Of a stretch of 7,274 nt of DNA, positions 1 to 5,500 are shown piece after piece. The position numbers and the translations under genes were made by a program. Positions within the stretch are counted from its first letter, which is position 1. The number at the start of each line of letters is the position of its first letter. The notes under the pieces are model-generated. The model worked only from the letters and a program-made list of their open reading frames with translations, was not told the origin of the DNA and searched no databases. This DNA is from QYOJ01 sp964642545 (lineage in GTDB: Bacteria > Bacteroidota > Bacteroidia > Bacteroidales > FEN-979): the NCBI GenBank assembly GCA_964642545.1, contig CAZXQU010000103.1, positions 1 to 7,274 of the forward strand. The letters are read 5' to 3'.

Positions 1-53
1 AGAGCATCAGCTTCCCAAGCTGAGGGTCGTGGGTTCGAATCCCATTTACCGCT
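1..53 (+). tRNA. tRNA-Gly(CCC), 5' end cut off by the window
   Basis: The 3' two thirds of a glycine tRNA are visible. The anticodon stem TCAGC (7-11) pairs with GCTGA (19-23) around the loop TTCCCAA, which puts anticodon CCC at 14-16. The T arm is GTGGG (29-33), TTCGAAT loop, CCCAT (41-45). The 3' acceptor strand TTACCGC (46-52) is followed by discriminator T at 53. The next bases are CTA, so the CCA tail is not encoded. Bases 2-5 (GAGC) are the 3' side of the D stem; the acceptor 5' strand and most of the D arm lie outside the window. It is convergent with the propeller gene that ends at 151. Confidence 0.93.
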
Positions 54-150
54 CTAAGTTAAAAGACTGACAAAGAGGATGTTCCGATACTTCATCTAAC
101 AAAGACAAAGTTTATTCGGGTTCGTAGGGGCATCCGTCCTGGCAGGTAAT

Positions 151-417
151 TCAATCCACAAAGACAAGTCGTTTGGAAATTGTCCCGGATTTGGTCAGGA
201 GCTTGGCAAAATAAACTCCCGACTGCAGCCCCAGTGCATTGGCGTCAATCTTTTCTGTGTGCTTCTCAATAGAAAATTCCATGTTGTCAATTATTGTTGC
301 TATTCGTTTTCCTGTTATATCGTATAAAAGGAGTAAAACAGTTGTGGGTTCTCTAAGTTTGAATGAGATGAACGTGCTCTCATCAAATGGGTTCGGACTG
401 TTTCCCAGGATAGCTAC
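151..417 (-). other. T9SS (Por secretion) C-terminal sorting domain coding segment
   Basis: About 88 C-terminal residues form a small beta domain typical of type IX secretion cargo in Bacteroidota. It opens with NSPNPF, continues with a FISFKL strand, a VLLLLYDITGKRI strand pair and SGVYFAKLLT, and ends in KRLVFVD. That pattern (xNPFNP-like opening, YDxxGK centre, GVYxxK near the end) is the family signature. It supports both the phylum assignment and an outer-surface or secreted destination for the propeller protein. Confidence 0.8.
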
Positions 418-831
418 TGGGGATGATTGGACCTCCTCATATCCGATGATCTGTGGATTGACGATCGTTCCGATGAGAGAGATGAAGCCGTCATCCATTC
501 GCATCCACACCGGAAGCCATGTAACTCCTTGGTCGAGAGATCGGTCAAACATTAAACCGTCGGGGCTCCACCAGGCGATATACACCTCTCCGCTCGGACC
601 GGTAGTAGGATAGGAGCCATGCATGGAGTAGCTTCCTCCCTGTGCATTCCCTTTTTCATCGCTAATTCTTACTGGATCAACCCAGGTTGCACCTGCATCC
701 TCCGTCCAGGAGAGATAAATGCAGGAAGAATCATTAGGGTTACTGCTACCCCAGGTGTCGAAGTAGGTCCATGAGAGGTAGATCCTGTCGTTGACGGGGG
801 TCGTAACAAGCCCACTCCTTGTCGACATCAT
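151..831 (-). CDS. C-terminal part of a frameshifted Asp-box/BNR propeller protein with T9SS sorting domain
   Basis: This is the downstream half of a secreted propeller protein whose upstream half lies in another frame (746-1228). The first ten or so codons (above about 800) are an out-of-frame read of the upstream half; real homology starts at PVNDRIYLSWTYFD. Two sialidase-type Asp boxes are visible: TEDAGATW (residues 43-50) and SLDQGVTW (98-105). Residues 139-226 look like a Por/T9SS type A sorting domain: an SPNPF start, a YDITGK strand and an SGVYFAKL strand near the end. T9SS carries such proteins across the outer membrane and attaches or releases them. After the third Asp box of the whole protein the sequence jumps straight to VWMRMDDGFISLIGTIVN, which resembles the last strand of related propellers, so a middle portion seems missing. 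Substrate unknown; Asp boxes alone do not prove sialidase activity. Probably a pseudogene. Confidence 0.75.
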   Translation of the reverse strand: MMSTRSGLVTTPVNDRIYLSWTYFDTWGSSNPNDSSCIYLSWTEDAGATWVDPVRISDEKGNAQGGSYSMHGSYPTTGPSGEVYIAWWSPDGLMFDRSLDQGVTWLPVWMRMDDGFISLIGTIVNPQIIGYEEVQSSPVAILGNSPNPFDESTFISFKLREPTTVLLLLYDITGKRIATIIDNMEFSIEKHTEKIDANALGLQSGVYFAKLLTKSGTISKRLVFVD

Positions 832-1228
832 GAGTCCCGTTGAAGGCTACACTGGTCTCCTGCGACCAGGGGGCGTTGATATCATCTTTTTTGTGGCAAA
901 CAACCCGTTGGATCACATCCGGCAGGTGGAGGTAATAGAACCGGCCGGCATCATCACATAAGATTACTGGGTTGGCCTGTACTCCCCAGGTAGAGTTAAG
1001 GGTCCCATGCTGCCATGTATACCCTCCATCAATGGTCGCGTAATAATTGTTGACCATGGCTCCCACCATGATCTCATCGGGATTGGCGGGGTTCATGCAA
1101 ACGGCTGGTTCACCGGGGATTCCATAACCCTGGGTAGAGCCGATGACGACATTTTGATGCTGTTCGTAACTACTAATGGAGAGGAGACAGGGAAGCAACA
1201 AGGCTGAAAAAAATGTAATTCTTTGCAT
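746..1228 (-). CDS. N-terminal part of the frameshifted Asp-box/BNR propeller protein (signal peptide)
   Basis: I start this gene at the ATG at 1228-1226. That gives MQRITFFSALLLPCLLSISS, a clean Sec signal peptide. An in-frame TTG at 1258 lies inside the promoter-like element, so it is unlikely to be used. Then follow GEPAVCMNPANPDEIMVGA, an Asp box TIDGGYTW (residues 65-72 from the ATG) and a segment ending HDVDKEWACYD. This matches the first blades of secreted BNR propellers in Bacteroidota, with the GEPxxxxNP and KEWA hallmarks. Real homology stops at the homopolymer at 796-800; the last 17 or so codons (PRQRQD onward) are out of frame. With the downstream half the product would be about 359 residues: signal peptide, partial propeller, T9SS tail. 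Its cargo ligand is unknown. Confidence 0.75.
   Translation of the reverse strand: MQRITFFSALLLPCLLSISSYEQHQNVVIGSTQGYGIPGEPAVCMNPANPDEIMVGAMVNNYYATIDGGYTWQHGTLNSTWGVQANPVILCDDAGRFYYLHLPDVIQRVVCHKKDDINAPWSQETSVAFNGTHDVDKEWACYDPRQRQDLPLMDLLRHLG
796..800 (-). other. One-base frameshift at a five-base homopolymer in the propeller gene
   Basis: On the coding strand the sequence reads GAC followed by the run CCCCC and GTCAACGAC. Read with one C fewer it gives D-P-V-N-D-R-I-Y, which joins HDVDKEWACYD upstream to VNDRIYLSWTYFD downstream as in propellers of this family. As written, the upstream frame ends as DPRQRQD and stops near 746. An extra base in the run is the simplest explanation. It may be a sequencing or assembly indel, a true inactivating mutation, or slippage-based switching; five bases is short for regular phase variation. 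Confidence 0.8.
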
Positions 1229-1255
1229 CTTTTGGAAGGTTAAATTAACATTCCT

Positions 1256-1263
1256 CAAACTTA
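1256..1263 (-). promoter_or_regulatory. Bacteroidota -7 promoter element for the propeller gene
   Basis: The - strand reads TAAGTTTG, a full match to the Bacteroidota -7 consensus TAnnTTTG. It lies 27 bases upstream of the ATG at 1228. The -33 partner is weak: only an ATTTC patch sits near the expected distance. Transcription would start near 1249 and leave a leader of about 20 bases. This element argues that the propeller gene is transcribed apart from the regulator fragment upstream. Confidence 0.5.
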
Positions 1264-1298
1264 CTATTATCAGGTGAAATTGTTTCTCATGAATAAAC

Positions 1299-1330
1299 CA
1301 ATGCCCAGTATTACTTTACAACGGGCATTG
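1299..1330 (-). terminator. Hairpin just after the regulator gene, possible terminator
   Basis: CAATGCCC (1299-1306) and GGGCATTG (1323-1330) form a perfect 8-bp stem with a 16-base loop. On the - strand it begins four bases after the regulator's TAG stop (1337-1335). The - strand sequence after it is GTTTATTC, which is not a strong U tract, and the loop is long. It may therefore be a weak terminator, an mRNA 3'-end stabiliser or chance. Its position between two co-directional genes, one with its own promoter, favours an end-of-transcript role. Confidence 0.35.
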
Positions 1331-1334
1331 AGGA

Positions 1335-1967
1335 CTAACGGCTGAGCTTCCCCATCATTGCCAGAAAAAGATCCCTGTTATTTCTGGAGATCGGGATTTG
1401 AGACCCGTCGGCCATGATGGCTGAATTCCCTTCGTGGCGGATGTATTTCTTGACGTGTTCAAGGTTAATTAGATGGGAGTTGTGTGGCCGGAAGAAATTC
1501 CGGTTATTCAGTAGCTCCTGGAACTCTTTGAGGTTTTTCGAAACCAATATCTTTCGTCCATCCGTGAGAAAGAACCAGCAATAGCTCCGGTCGGCTTCAA
1601 TGCGGATGATCTCTTCGGTATTCAGGAATTCCATCCCATCAGACGTAGGAATCGCCAGCCGGGTAGGAGGGCTCTTCCGGAGGTTTTCAAGGAGCGTTTT
1701 ATACCTGGCGTTTCTGTCAATATTCTCGTTTCGCTTCTCAAAAACTTTATCTACTGCCTGGATGAATTCTGTAATATTGATCGGCTTCAGGATATAATCC
1801 ACTGCACTGAACTTAATCGCCTGGATCGCATAATGATTGAATGCCGTAATGAAGATGACATCGAATCTCTTCTCCGGATTCTTCTCCCTGATAGCTTCAG
1901 CTCCTTCCAACGCATTGCCTGCTGTTCCGACCACCTGAAGTTTCTGGCAGTAATGATCTCCTTTATA
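1335..1967 (-). pseudogene. Truncated LytTR-family response regulator lacking the phosphoacceptor
   Basis: Homology to LytTR response regulators is clear, but the receiver domain is broken. The frame is open from 1967, after a TAA. It reads HYCQKLQVVGTAGNALEGAE, then REKNP joined directly to EKRFDVIFITAF. The usual stretch between these, with the phosphorylated Asp (DxxFLDIxMP) and following loop, is absent, as is the N-terminus with the acidic pocket (IIDDE). The receiver Thr (ITAF, residue 30 counted from GTG 1934) and Lys (ILKP, residue 50) remain. Residues 90-198 are a complete LytTR DNA-binding domain, including FFRPHNSHLINLEHVKKY. No ATG begins the frame; the first candidate is GTG at 1934, with no good ribosome site. 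If translated, the product would be a LytTR domain with a receiver stub that could not be phosphorylated in the normal way. Most likely a decayed two-component regulator. Confidence 0.82.
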
Positions 1968-2302
1968 TTACCGGCCGGTTCTAATTCTGGCAATGCTTTC
2001 TCCATGGAAACAGAAGCCTTATATATATTCCCTTCCCTGAATGCCACCTCTGCATTTAGCCAGATTAACTGATAAGGTATCTTGAGGTGGTTTGTTTTAG
2101 CAAAGTTGAAGGCAATTTCGACGAGTTCCTTTGCCGTGTCGAATTTCGTTTTGTATTCAAACATCTGCCATCCTTTGTTGATCATGATATGCAGTTGTCC
2201 GGCCTTGTCATCCTTTACCGGTAATGGATTGTGGATTAGCTGCTGGTCTCCGTCAATCAAAGACGGAAGCTGGAATGGCAGCACATAAAAGAAAGTGACC
2301 AT
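1955..2302 (-). pseudogene. N-terminal fragment of a TPR-containing sensor protein
   Basis: An ATG at 2302, directly after the fucosidase TAA, opens a 171-codon frame. Only about the first 116 codons look like real protein. MVTFFYVLPFQLPSL is hydrophobic and resembles the tail of a signal peptide that has lost its basic start. Then come helical segments of TPR type, such as DTAKELVEIAFNFAKTNH and AEVAFREGNIYKASVSMEKA. From about 1955 the frame runs out of phase through the regulator homology (residues from ITARNF onward are arginine- and serine-rich nonsense), ending near 1787. In Bacteroidota, LytTR regulators commonly sit beside sensor kinases with periplasmic TPR regions, so this is plausibly what is left of the partner; no kinase or transmembrane part remains. 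The kinase assignment is inference from context. Confidence 0.55.
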
Positions 2303-3808
2303 TTACGGGGTTTTATGTAGACTGATGTTCAGGATCGCAGGCTCAGATCTCGAACTTTCGGTGACAAATCGTATCTTTTGGGCAGTGACTGCAGGAAACT
2401 GGAGAATCCGTTTGTAGCCAACCGTGGTGCCGCTGACAATGGTTCTCCATTTGGTTCCGTCGAAGGCATCCAGGTAAAACCGCTCAATTCGTTGTCCCAC
2501 TTTGATATCTTCCTGCACCATGACGATGTCGAACACAACAGGCTTCGGTAAGGCATACTCGATTAAGCCGTTGTATATTGTAACTACGGCTCCTTCCAGA
2601 AGGTTGGTCCTGAAGGTCTGATCCAGGATTTTTTTCATCCCTTTCAGGCTTCGGATGTCAGCATGATGAATGCGTCCGCGTTTGTCGGGCGGGATGTTCA
2701 GCAGCAGGACTGAGTTCATCCCGACAGAATGGAAATAGATGTCGGTCAGCTTCTCCGGGGACTTCACCTGATCATCGTCTTTTGTGTGGTAGAACCAGCC
2801 AGGCCTGATGGAAACATCCGTTTCGGCCGGATACCACACAAGGGTATGGGCATGCTCCAGCTTGTCGCGGCTGCCAAGGTCTGCAGCGGTAAGGTCAACA
2901 GGGATAAAAGAGCTATCCAGTGGGAATTGCTGAGAGGCAGCCGCCAGATGGTCGAGCGGCTTGACAACATCCGGAATGACACTCCATTCAGTTTCCCGTC
3001 CGTACCCCGTTTCTGTCCCCACCCAGCGAACATCTGGCCCGCGGATGGCGATTACCGCACCGGGTTGCAGTTCCCTTACCAATGCATAATACGACGGCCA
3101 GTCGTATACCTGCTTTTTCCCGTTGGGTCCCTCCCCGCAGGCGCCGTCAAACCACACTTCCGAGATCTCCCCATACCGTGTGAGCAACTCCCTGAGCTGA
3201 TTCCGGAAGAATTTATTGTACTTTTCTGAGTCACCATATGAGGATTCATGTTTATCCCAGGGAGAAAGGTAAAAGCCAAATTTCAATCCATATTCCCTGC
3301 AGGCTGAAGCCACCTCTCCAACGACATCCCCTTTTCCGTTCTTCCAGGAACTTGCGGCAACTGAATGATCCGTATATTCCGATGGCCAGAGGCAGAAGCC
3401 GTCGTGGTGTTTGGCAGTGAGGATCACCATCCTCATCCCGGCATCCTTCATCACCCTGACCCATTGCCTGGTATTCAACCTTACAGGATTAAAGAGGGCC
3501 GGGTCTTCGTTCCCCTCTCCCCACTCCCTGTCGGTGAACGTGTTGATCCCGAAATGAAAAAATCCGATAAACTCGCACCGCTGCCATTCCAGTTGGTTAG
3601 CTGATGGAGTGACTTTGGCGGCCTTCTCAATAACTTCGTTCAACGGTTCATCAGGAAGGATTGTCTCATAATTGTTCCCGATGTAGACGGGACGAATATC
3701 CTGTGAGGCCAGGGATCCGGAATAGTATATCAGTATTGTCGCTACGGCAATTATCCTAAGCATACTAATTCCCATCATGGTAAAGTTCTTTTTATGCGTA
3801 AATATCAT
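2303..3808 (-). CDS. Secreted alpha-L-fucosidase, glycoside hydrolase family 29
   Basis: GH29 enzymes release L-fucose from glycans by a retaining mechanism. The N-terminus has a signal peptide (MLRIIAVATILIYYSGSLA, residues 16-34, then SQ), so the product is exported. The catalytic barrel spans roughly residues 70-400: HFGINTF (85-91), KHHDGFCLW (133-141), FYLSPWD (179-185) and EVWFDGACGEGPNG (217-230), where Asp221 is the expected nucleophile. Together with GPDVRW and RETEWSV (271-277), this resembles the alpha-1,3/1,4-acting subgroup (GH29-B). Residues about 402-501 are a discoidin-like C-terminal domain with ELPxP-like ALPKP and GTTVGYKRI. It seems short: NLLEGAVVTIYNG leads directly to LIEYALPKP, where relatives have roughly 25 more residues with a TDG...YWA motif. 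The ATG at 3808 is 14 bases after the amidase stop; ATG at 3763 is an alternative giving a more usual signal peptide. It belongs to the same transcription unit as the amidase. Confidence 0.93.
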   Translation of the reverse strand: MIFTHKKNFTMMGISMLRIIAVATILIYYSGSLASQDIRPVYIGNNYETILPDEPLNEVIEKAAKVTPSANQLEWQRCEFIGFFHFGINTFTDREWGEGNEDPALFNPVRLNTRQWVRVMKDAGMRMVILTAKHHDGFCLWPSEYTDHSVAASSWKNGKGDVVGEVASACREYGLKFGFYLSPWDKHESSYGDSEKYNKFFRNQLRELLTRYGEISEVWFDGACGEGPNGKKQVYDWPSYYALVRELQPGAVIAIRGPDVRWVGTETGYGRETEWSVIPDVVKPLDHLAAASQQFPLDSSFIPVDLTAADLGSRDKLEHAHTLVWYPAETDVSIRPGWFYHTKDDDQVKSPEKLTDIYFHSVGMNSVLLLNIPPDKRGRIHHADIRSLKGMKKILDQTFRTNLLEGAVVTIYNGLIEYALPKPVVFDIVMVQEDIKVGQRIERFYLDAFDGTKWRTIVSGTTVGYKRILQFPAVTAQKIRFVTESSRSEPAILNISLHKTP

Positions 3809-3822
3809 AGAGAAAGGATCAT

Positions 3823-5487
3823 TCAGAACATTGGCGGATGCTTTTTCTGAAAACCAGTGGCATCCTGGTATTTTTTAACAATTGCGAGCAACTTCCCTTC
3901 TCCGAAAAGTTGCCCGGTGAATACGATGCTTACCGGAGTGGTTTCGTCAATGAAGCCGTTTGGCAGGACAACCGAAGGATGGCCTGTCAGATTCGTAGCC
4001 AGCAAGTTGTCGCCGGCATGGGAGGGAGCTACGATTACATCGTATTGGCTGATCAGTTCATCCATTTGCTGGACCATGAGATACCGCAAACGATTTGCCC
4101 GGATATATTCCGTTGCCGGGATGAAGTGGGCAGCGCGAAAGAGGTTTGGCCAGCGGTCCTGATTCTGCTGAACCATCAGGTCATCACGATTGGACAGTGT
4201 AAGGTCGTCAAACGCCGAAGCGGCTTCGCACATAAGCAGGATCGACATATCATAGTAGGGGAATTCAGGGAGTTTGACAGGAACAAGGGTAGCGCCCATT
4301 TCCTTCAGTTTCTGAAGGGCGGCATCATTGAAAGGTTTGTGAATGGAAGTGTCCTGATCAAAATCATCGGTCAGTACTCCAATTCGTAACGTCTTGAAAT
4401 CTACGTCGTACGAATAGTTAAACGGGATGTCAAAAACCGTCTGGTCTTTCCCGTCGGGACCGTAGATGGCATCGAGGACAATGGCGCAATCTTCGGCATT
4501 CCGACAGAGAGGCCCGATCTTATCCATCGTCCAACTTAGCGCCATCGCTCCGTTCCGGCTAATCCTTCCATAGGTGGGACGAAGTCCGGTGACCCCGCAC
4601 ACAGTGGAAGGGGAGACGATGGAACCCCAGGTTTCCGACCCGATGGCGAAGGGCACCAGTCCGGCCGAAACGGCACTGGCGGGACCGGCTGAACTTCCGC
4701 TTGATCCTTTAGTCGTGTCCCAGGGGTTACGGGTCTTTCCGCCAAACCATACATCATCCATGGCTAACTCACCCAGTGAAAGTTTCGCGACAAGAACGGC
4801 TCCCGCCTCGCGCAGTTTCTCAACCACAGTGGCATCTTCATTTATCAGCTGGGTTTCAAATGGCGGAGAGCCAAAAGTAGTCCGGTAATTTACAGTATAA
4901 AACATATCCTTGATTCCGTATGGGATCCCGTGCAGCAGTCCGCGGTCAAGGCCGGATGCCAGTTCCCGGTCGGCCTGTTTTGCCTGAGCAATGGCAAGCG
5001 AGTCAGTGAAAGTTACCACGCAATGCAATTTCGGGCTATACTTTTTCAGCCGCTCTAAGAAGAATTGTGTCAGCTGTTCCGATGAGATCTGTTTCGAATG
5101 GATCAGGCAAGACAACTGCCCGATCGAATAATAGGCAAGTTCTTGTGGATCGTCAGGCAGCATTGCATGACTGTAATCTGAAATAACCATCGGTGTTTTA
5201 GTCATTTCAAAGTGTTTGCCAACCGGGACCGGATTGAACTCAAAAGCAGGGGGAACGTAGTTTGGCAGATCCACCTTCCGCAAGTTCTCGTAGTTTCTCA
5301 GCTGTTCCTTCAGCATAGCCATCATGCTGTCGGTTTCAGCGGGGCTGAATTCCATTCCGATCAATTTTTGGGCATGGTTCACATCATTGTCGTGAATCCT
5401 GCTCCCCTCATTATTGGTACATGCGTTTATGAAAATACATAGTAAGCAAGCCAGTCCAATGAAGAAGAAATTTCTTGTTTTTTTCAT
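3823..5487 (-). CDS. Amidase-signature family hydrolase, predicted lipoprotein
   Basis: This is a full-length amidase-signature enzyme (554 residues from the ATG at 5487; an in-frame TTG at 5499 is less likely). The family hydrolyses amide bonds with a Ser-cisSer-Lys triad. The Lys is in GIPYGIKDMF (Lys193), the cis-Ser in TTKGSSGSSAGPAS (about Ser262) and the nucleophile in GSETWGSIVSPST (Ser289). TGLRPTYGRISRNGAMALSW and the tail TNLTGHPSVVLPNGF are typical of a Bacteroidota/Acidobacteria-type subgroup related to, but distinct from, GatA. The N-terminus MKKTRNFFFIGLACLLCIF ending INAC (Cys23) suggests signal peptidase II processing and membrane anchoring outside the cytoplasm. The -2 Asn is unusual, so Sec export without lipidation is possible. 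It follows malonyl-CoA decarboxylase by 13 bases and precedes the fucosidase by 14. The substrate cannot be told from sequence. It is not GatA: no gatB or gatC is near and the protein appears exported. Confidence 0.92.
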   Translation of the reverse strand: MKKTRNFFFIGLACLLCIFINACTNNEGSRIHDNDVNHAQKLIGMEFSPAETDSMMAMLKEQLRNYENLRKVDLPNYVPPAFEFNPVPVGKHFEMTKTPMVISDYSHAMLPDDPQELAYYSIGQLSCLIHSKQISSEQLTQFFLERLKKYSPKLHCVVTFTDSLAIAQAKQADRELASGLDRGLLHGIPYGIKDMFYTVNYRTTFGSPPFETQLINEDATVVEKLREAGAVLVAKLSLGELAMDDVWFGGKTRNPWDTTKGSSGSSAGPASAVSAGLVPFAIGSETWGSIVSPSTVCGVTGLRPTYGRISRNGAMALSWTMDKIGPLCRNAEDCAIVLDAIYGPDGKDQTVFDIPFNYSYDVDFKTLRIGVLTDDFDQDTSIHKPFNDAALQKLKEMGATLVPVKLPEFPYYDMSILLMCEAASAFDDLTLSNRDDLMVQQNQDRWPNLFRAAHFIPATEYIRANRLRYLMVQQMDELISQYDVIVAPSHAGDNLLATNLTGHPSVVLPNGFIDETTPVSIVFTGQLFGEGKLLAIVKKYQDATGFQKKHPPMF

Positions 5488-5500
5488 AATTGAAATCAAT

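Noticed and set aside
1..53. tRNA-Gly 3' end as an integration site
   Set aside because: No second copy of the tRNA 3' end beyond the shared T-arm sequence found in all tRNAs, and no integrase gene in the window.
99..167. Direct repeat ACAAAGACAA at 99-108 and 158-167 around the propeller gene stop
   Set aside because: Only ten bases of low-complexity, purine-rich sequence; no insertion or att-like structure around it, so chance is likely.
1229..1258. TTG start upstream of the propeller gene
   Set aside because: It would add ten residues before a good signal peptide and lies inside the TAAGTTTG promoter element; the ATG at 1228 is preferred.
2729..3229. 166-codon + strand open frame
   Set aside because: It is antisense to the GC-rich catalytic part of the fucosidase and is a composition-driven shadow.
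3838..4389. 183-codon + strand open frame
   Set aside because: It lies fully antisense to the amidase gene, whose family signatures and catalytic residues are clear; no start context or homology supports it.
3823..5487. GatA subunit of the tRNA-dependent amidotransferase
   Set aside because: The protein has an export/lipoprotein signal and a long N-terminal extension, its subgroup motifs differ, and gatB and gatC are absent.
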